DNA from: Pelargonium cotyledonis
Taxonomy: Eukaryota > Streptophyta > Magnoliopsida > Geraniales > Geraniaceae
Assembly (NCBI GenBank): GCA_036897625.1
Contig: JAYMTA010001400.1
Span: 1 to 20,160 of the forward strand
Direction: 5' to 3'
Length of the DNA stretch: 20,160 bases
Shown piece by piece: positions 18,420 through 20,160 of the stretch. How positions within the stretch are numbered: the stretch's first letter is position 1; every line of letters begins with the position of its first letter. Position numbers and translations under genes: made by a program. The notes beneath the pieces were generated by a model. It saw only the letters and a list, made by a program, of their open reading frames with translations, did no database searches and was not told where the DNA came from.

Positions 18420-18731
18420 ATTATGTAAAGAAAGCTTTATAATACTGTTAACAAAATACTATGAGTAACCACATAGCTCATGTGGTCTAGCTGCATGTTA
18501 TTGAATGCCTGAGAAAGGCAAGTCCTGTGTTCGAATTTGCTTAAAGGTAATTTTTTTTTTTGGAATCTGATACCCAGAAAACAGAAACAGTACCAGAAAC
18601 GAAAAAAAATACAGAAATAGCAGACGTAGAACCAAAAAACCGAACAGGTACCAAAAAGTATGCTCCGATTCTACGTGCAATGCTATTTTAACCATATTCC
18701 AACCAAAATACTTCAAGATTATGTAAAGAAA
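18420..18731 (+). repeat. 14-bp direct repeats enclosing tRNA-like sequence 2 (possible SINE insertion)
   Basis: ATTATGTAAAGAAA occurs at 18420-18433 and 18718-18731, as a target duplication would. Inside lie an A-box-like TAGCTCATGTGG (18474-18485), a B-box-like TGTTCGAATTT (18528-18538) and a T-run (18551-18561). The A-to-B spacing (54 bp) is long but possible. The T-run lies in mid-element, and the remaining ~155 bp to the right repeat are A-rich with ACAGAAAC/ACCAGAAAC motifs. This may be a SINE or a composite insertion into the leader. Confidence 0.5.
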
Positions 18732-18905
18732 AAATTAGAGAAGTAAAATCCCTAATTTTATTCATCATCAAACATCAAAATAGCAACATGCAACAACAAA
18801 GAGTGCTATTTAGGGTTCATGCAAGTAAGCAAAATTGTTCTGATCATACATGCAAAACAAGATCATGCATTATCAAGAACAATACTAGCATAAATCCCTA
18901 ATTTG

Positions 18906-18917
18906 GCTCTGATACCA
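18906..18917 (-). promoter_or_regulatory. Primer-binding site for initiator tRNA-Met
   Basis: The minus strand reads TGGTATCAGAGC, the classic plant copia primer-binding site complementary to the 3' end of initiator tRNA-Met. It lies 2 bp inside the 5' LTR end (TG at 18920-18921 on +). Confidence 0.95.
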
Positions 18918-18919
18918 AT

Positions 18920-19512
18920 TGTTAGAAATATTTAGAGGTTAGGATTACAAAGTATAAAAGAAATACTTACCTCTTGAAGCATCCATGGTAGAAATTTTTC
19001 AGCAGCTCCTACCTTTGATTGTTGCTCTATTCAACTTATATTCCTAATTTGGTTTCTTTACAGAAAAGGGAGAGAGAGATGAGAGAGCACAACAACAGCA
19101 AAACACAGAAACTATGTGTTCGTGTTTTTCTTCTTCTACTACTAAGTGAAGCCCATGTCCTAAATATATATAATAAAATATACATATAGTTAACACATGT
19201 TTGGGCCAAATAATTAAAATATCATATTGGGCCTCTAACCTAAATGGGCTAACTTATAGAAATAAATATCTCTATATCTTAAGATTAGCGAGCTATAGGC
19301 CCACTAGCTTAACACGGTTTTCTCCCTTTAGTCAGTATCGTGATAGGAAACTTGCTGACTACACATTAGGCTATAAGTTGGGTCTAGAGTGAATAAACCT
19401 TACCTATCACAATTTATTCACTTTATATACACAGACCAATTCCATTAACCAGTTTTGATAATAATACGAGATATAGATTACAATATTACGTGTGTGCTAA
19501 TAATAAATCAAT
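18920..19512 (-). repeat. 5' LTR of the copia element, outer end interrupted
   Basis: The inner boundary is TGTTAG at 18920 (ending CTAACA on the minus strand), next to the primer-binding site. It aligns with 12711-13265. On the minus strand it carries TATATATA-rich sequence (about 19160-19170) suitable as a TATA region, then ACCATGGAT (ATG at 18986) and AAGAG|GTAAGT, with the donor at 18970-18965. The outer ~30 bp (AT-rich, ending TGTTGG in the other LTR) are replaced by a T-run at about 19513. Confidence 0.9.
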
Positions 19513-19751
19513 ATTTTTTTTTGATCAGCAATAGACACTTATATTCATGTAAATGAGGTTACAAAATAAAGCGCATTTAGCACTACTAAAAAACAAAACA
19601 ACAAAACTGCCTCGGGAAGTGTGGAGGACAATGGGAAGAGGGTGAGCATATTCTCTTGGAAGGTGAGGGGGCTAAAGTGGGGCCTCATCGGGGAACGTGA
19701 GCACGCGCGTAAGGGGAACCGTGTCATGTTGAAACCGAAGCGGTGGGCGGC

Positions 19752-20005
19752 GGCCGGCTAATTGGTGCCGAAAAAGATGGACATCGCGGAAGACGCCGGG
19801 CCGGCTGATTGGTGCCGAAAAAGTTGGTGATGAAGAGATTACCAGAGATGCTCGACGGCAAAACTCAAAGGTGATGTGTGGCTGAATATCGCGGAAGACG
19901 TCGGGCTGGCTGATTGGTGCCGGAAGAGATGGTGATGAAAAGATTACTGGAGATGCTCGACGGCAAAACCCAAAGGTTGTGTGCGGCTGGAAATCGCTGA
20001 AAACG
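19752..20005. repeat. 105-bp tandem repeat (about 2.5 copies)
   Basis: Units start CGCGGAAGACG at 19785 and 19890 and CGCTGAAAACG at 19995, so the period is exactly 105 bp. A partial earlier copy (19752-19780) carries the GGCTAATTGGTGCCGAAAAA part. Since 105 is divisible by 3, the minus-strand frame stays open with a 35-residue repeat (for example VFRDIQPHITFEFCRRAS per unit). Confidence 0.9.
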
Positions 20006-20059
20006 CCGGCGATATTTCGGCTGGATGTCGCGGAAGACACGTGAAGATGGTGATGCAGT

Positions 20060-20160
20060 TCCGGCTAGAGTGAGGCGGATCTCCGGCAGTGAAGCGGAGG
20101 CGGAGCTCCGGCAGTGAAGTGGAGGCAGAGCTCCGGTGATATTTCGGCTAGAGTGAGGTG
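20060..20160. repeat. 25-bp tandem repeat within an 83-bp higher-order repeat
   Basis: CTCCGGCAGTGAAGCGGAGG begins units at 20081 and 20106 (period 25), with a third partial start at 20131. CGGCTAGAGTGAGG flanks this block at 20062-20075 and 20145-20158, suggesting a larger 83-bp repeat continuing beyond the window. Confidence 0.85.

Larger units (their letters stand above)
17790..18904 (-). other. Long leader of the copia element
   Basis: About 1.1 kb of non-coding AT-rich DNA lies between the primer-binding site and gag. It holds a hairpin near gag, two ACCAATAGGGTAT / ACCGATAGGGTAT motifs (about 18010 and 18105), two antisense tRNA-like promoter heads and a 14-bp direct repeat around 18434-18717. 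If the donor in the LTR is used, most of this leader would be intronic. Confidence 0.7.
12711..19512 (-). mobile_element. Degenerate Ty1/copia LTR retrotransposon
   Basis: In minus-strand order: 5' LTR (19512-18920), tRNA-Met primer-binding site (18917-18906), ~1.1-kb leader, gag, remnant protease, integrase, reverse transcriptase, RNase H, a repeat-rich 3' segment, polypurine tract (13305-13292), 3' LTR (13291-12711). Integrase before reverse transcriptase identifies copia rather than gypsy. Pol is in a single frame from 17050 to its natural stop at 13838, interrupted by seven in-frame stops. Gag is in another frame with two. Both outer ends are damaged, the left by fusion with a UGT and the right by a poly(T)-headed repeat element, so no target duplication can be seen. 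Confidence 0.95.
19513..20160 (-). mobile_element. Poly(A)-tailed GC-rich repeat element (possible LINE/SINE-like), partial
   Basis: A T-run (about 19513-19522) starts exactly where LTR similarity stops and is followed by TTGATCAGCAATAGACACTT. Read on the minus strand, this is a 3' end of LINE type with a poly(A) tail. The rest becomes strongly GC-rich, with 105-bp and 25-bp tandem repeats running off the window. A minus-strand frame is open at 20040-19672 (122 codons or more) but consists largely of repeats and matches no domain I know. The element's far end and any target duplication lie outside the window. Confidence 0.5.

Overview
The window is nuclear DNA of a flowering plant. The evidence is one intron-split chloroplast phosphatase gene with GT/AG introns, plant-type UDP-glycosyltransferase (UGT) relics with a PSPG box, and many nested plant transposable elements in AT-rich sequence. 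The species cannot be fixed from the sequence. All motifs, alignments and exon joins were read by eye.

Layout. 1-936: AT-rich DNA with a (CT)n microsatellite. 937-1998: a non-autonomous DNA transposon, probably Mutator-like (MULE), with ~108-bp inverted ends and a 10-bp target duplication. 2341-6621 (+): the only gene that looks intact, a nine-exon calcineurin-type phosphatase close to Arabidopsis SLP1, 380 aa, with transposon debris in its 1.7-kb intron 8. 7133-7335: short duplications. 7694-8460 (-): UGT pseudogene 1, followed immediately by a tRNA-derived SINE (8486-8742) with a 16-bp target duplication. 9432-11165 (+): a broken L1-type LINE (ORF1 and endonuclease, no reverse transcriptase). 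11251-11697: a two-copy 186-bp tandem repeat and a 26-bp duplication. 11979-12725 (-): UGT pseudogene 2, fused to a retrotransposon LTR. 12711-19512 (-): a nearly full-length, dead Ty1/copia element with both LTRs, primer-binding site, polypurine tract, gag and pol. 19513-20160: a poly(T)-headed, GC-rich tandem-repeat unit that cuts into the outer end of the 5' LTR.

How it fits together. SLP1 is the only expected functional protein. The two UGT relics share a strand and resemble each other, so they look like remains of a tandem UGT87-like cluster broken up by a SINE, a LINE and the copia element. The copia element carries at least nine premature in-frame stops, a deletion over the protease active site and a Glu-to-Lys change at the integrase catalytic residue. 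Its LTRs have diverged by roughly 15% by eye, so it is old.

The least ordinary signals are: the LTR-UGT chimeric junction inside a microhomology; a conserved Kozak-ATG plus perfect splice donor near the inner end of both LTRs; two tRNA-like promoter heads antisense in the copia leader, beside a 14-bp direct repeat; and an in-frame 105-bp minisatellite at the right edge. I see no CRISPR array, prokaryotic system or clearly new multi-gene system.
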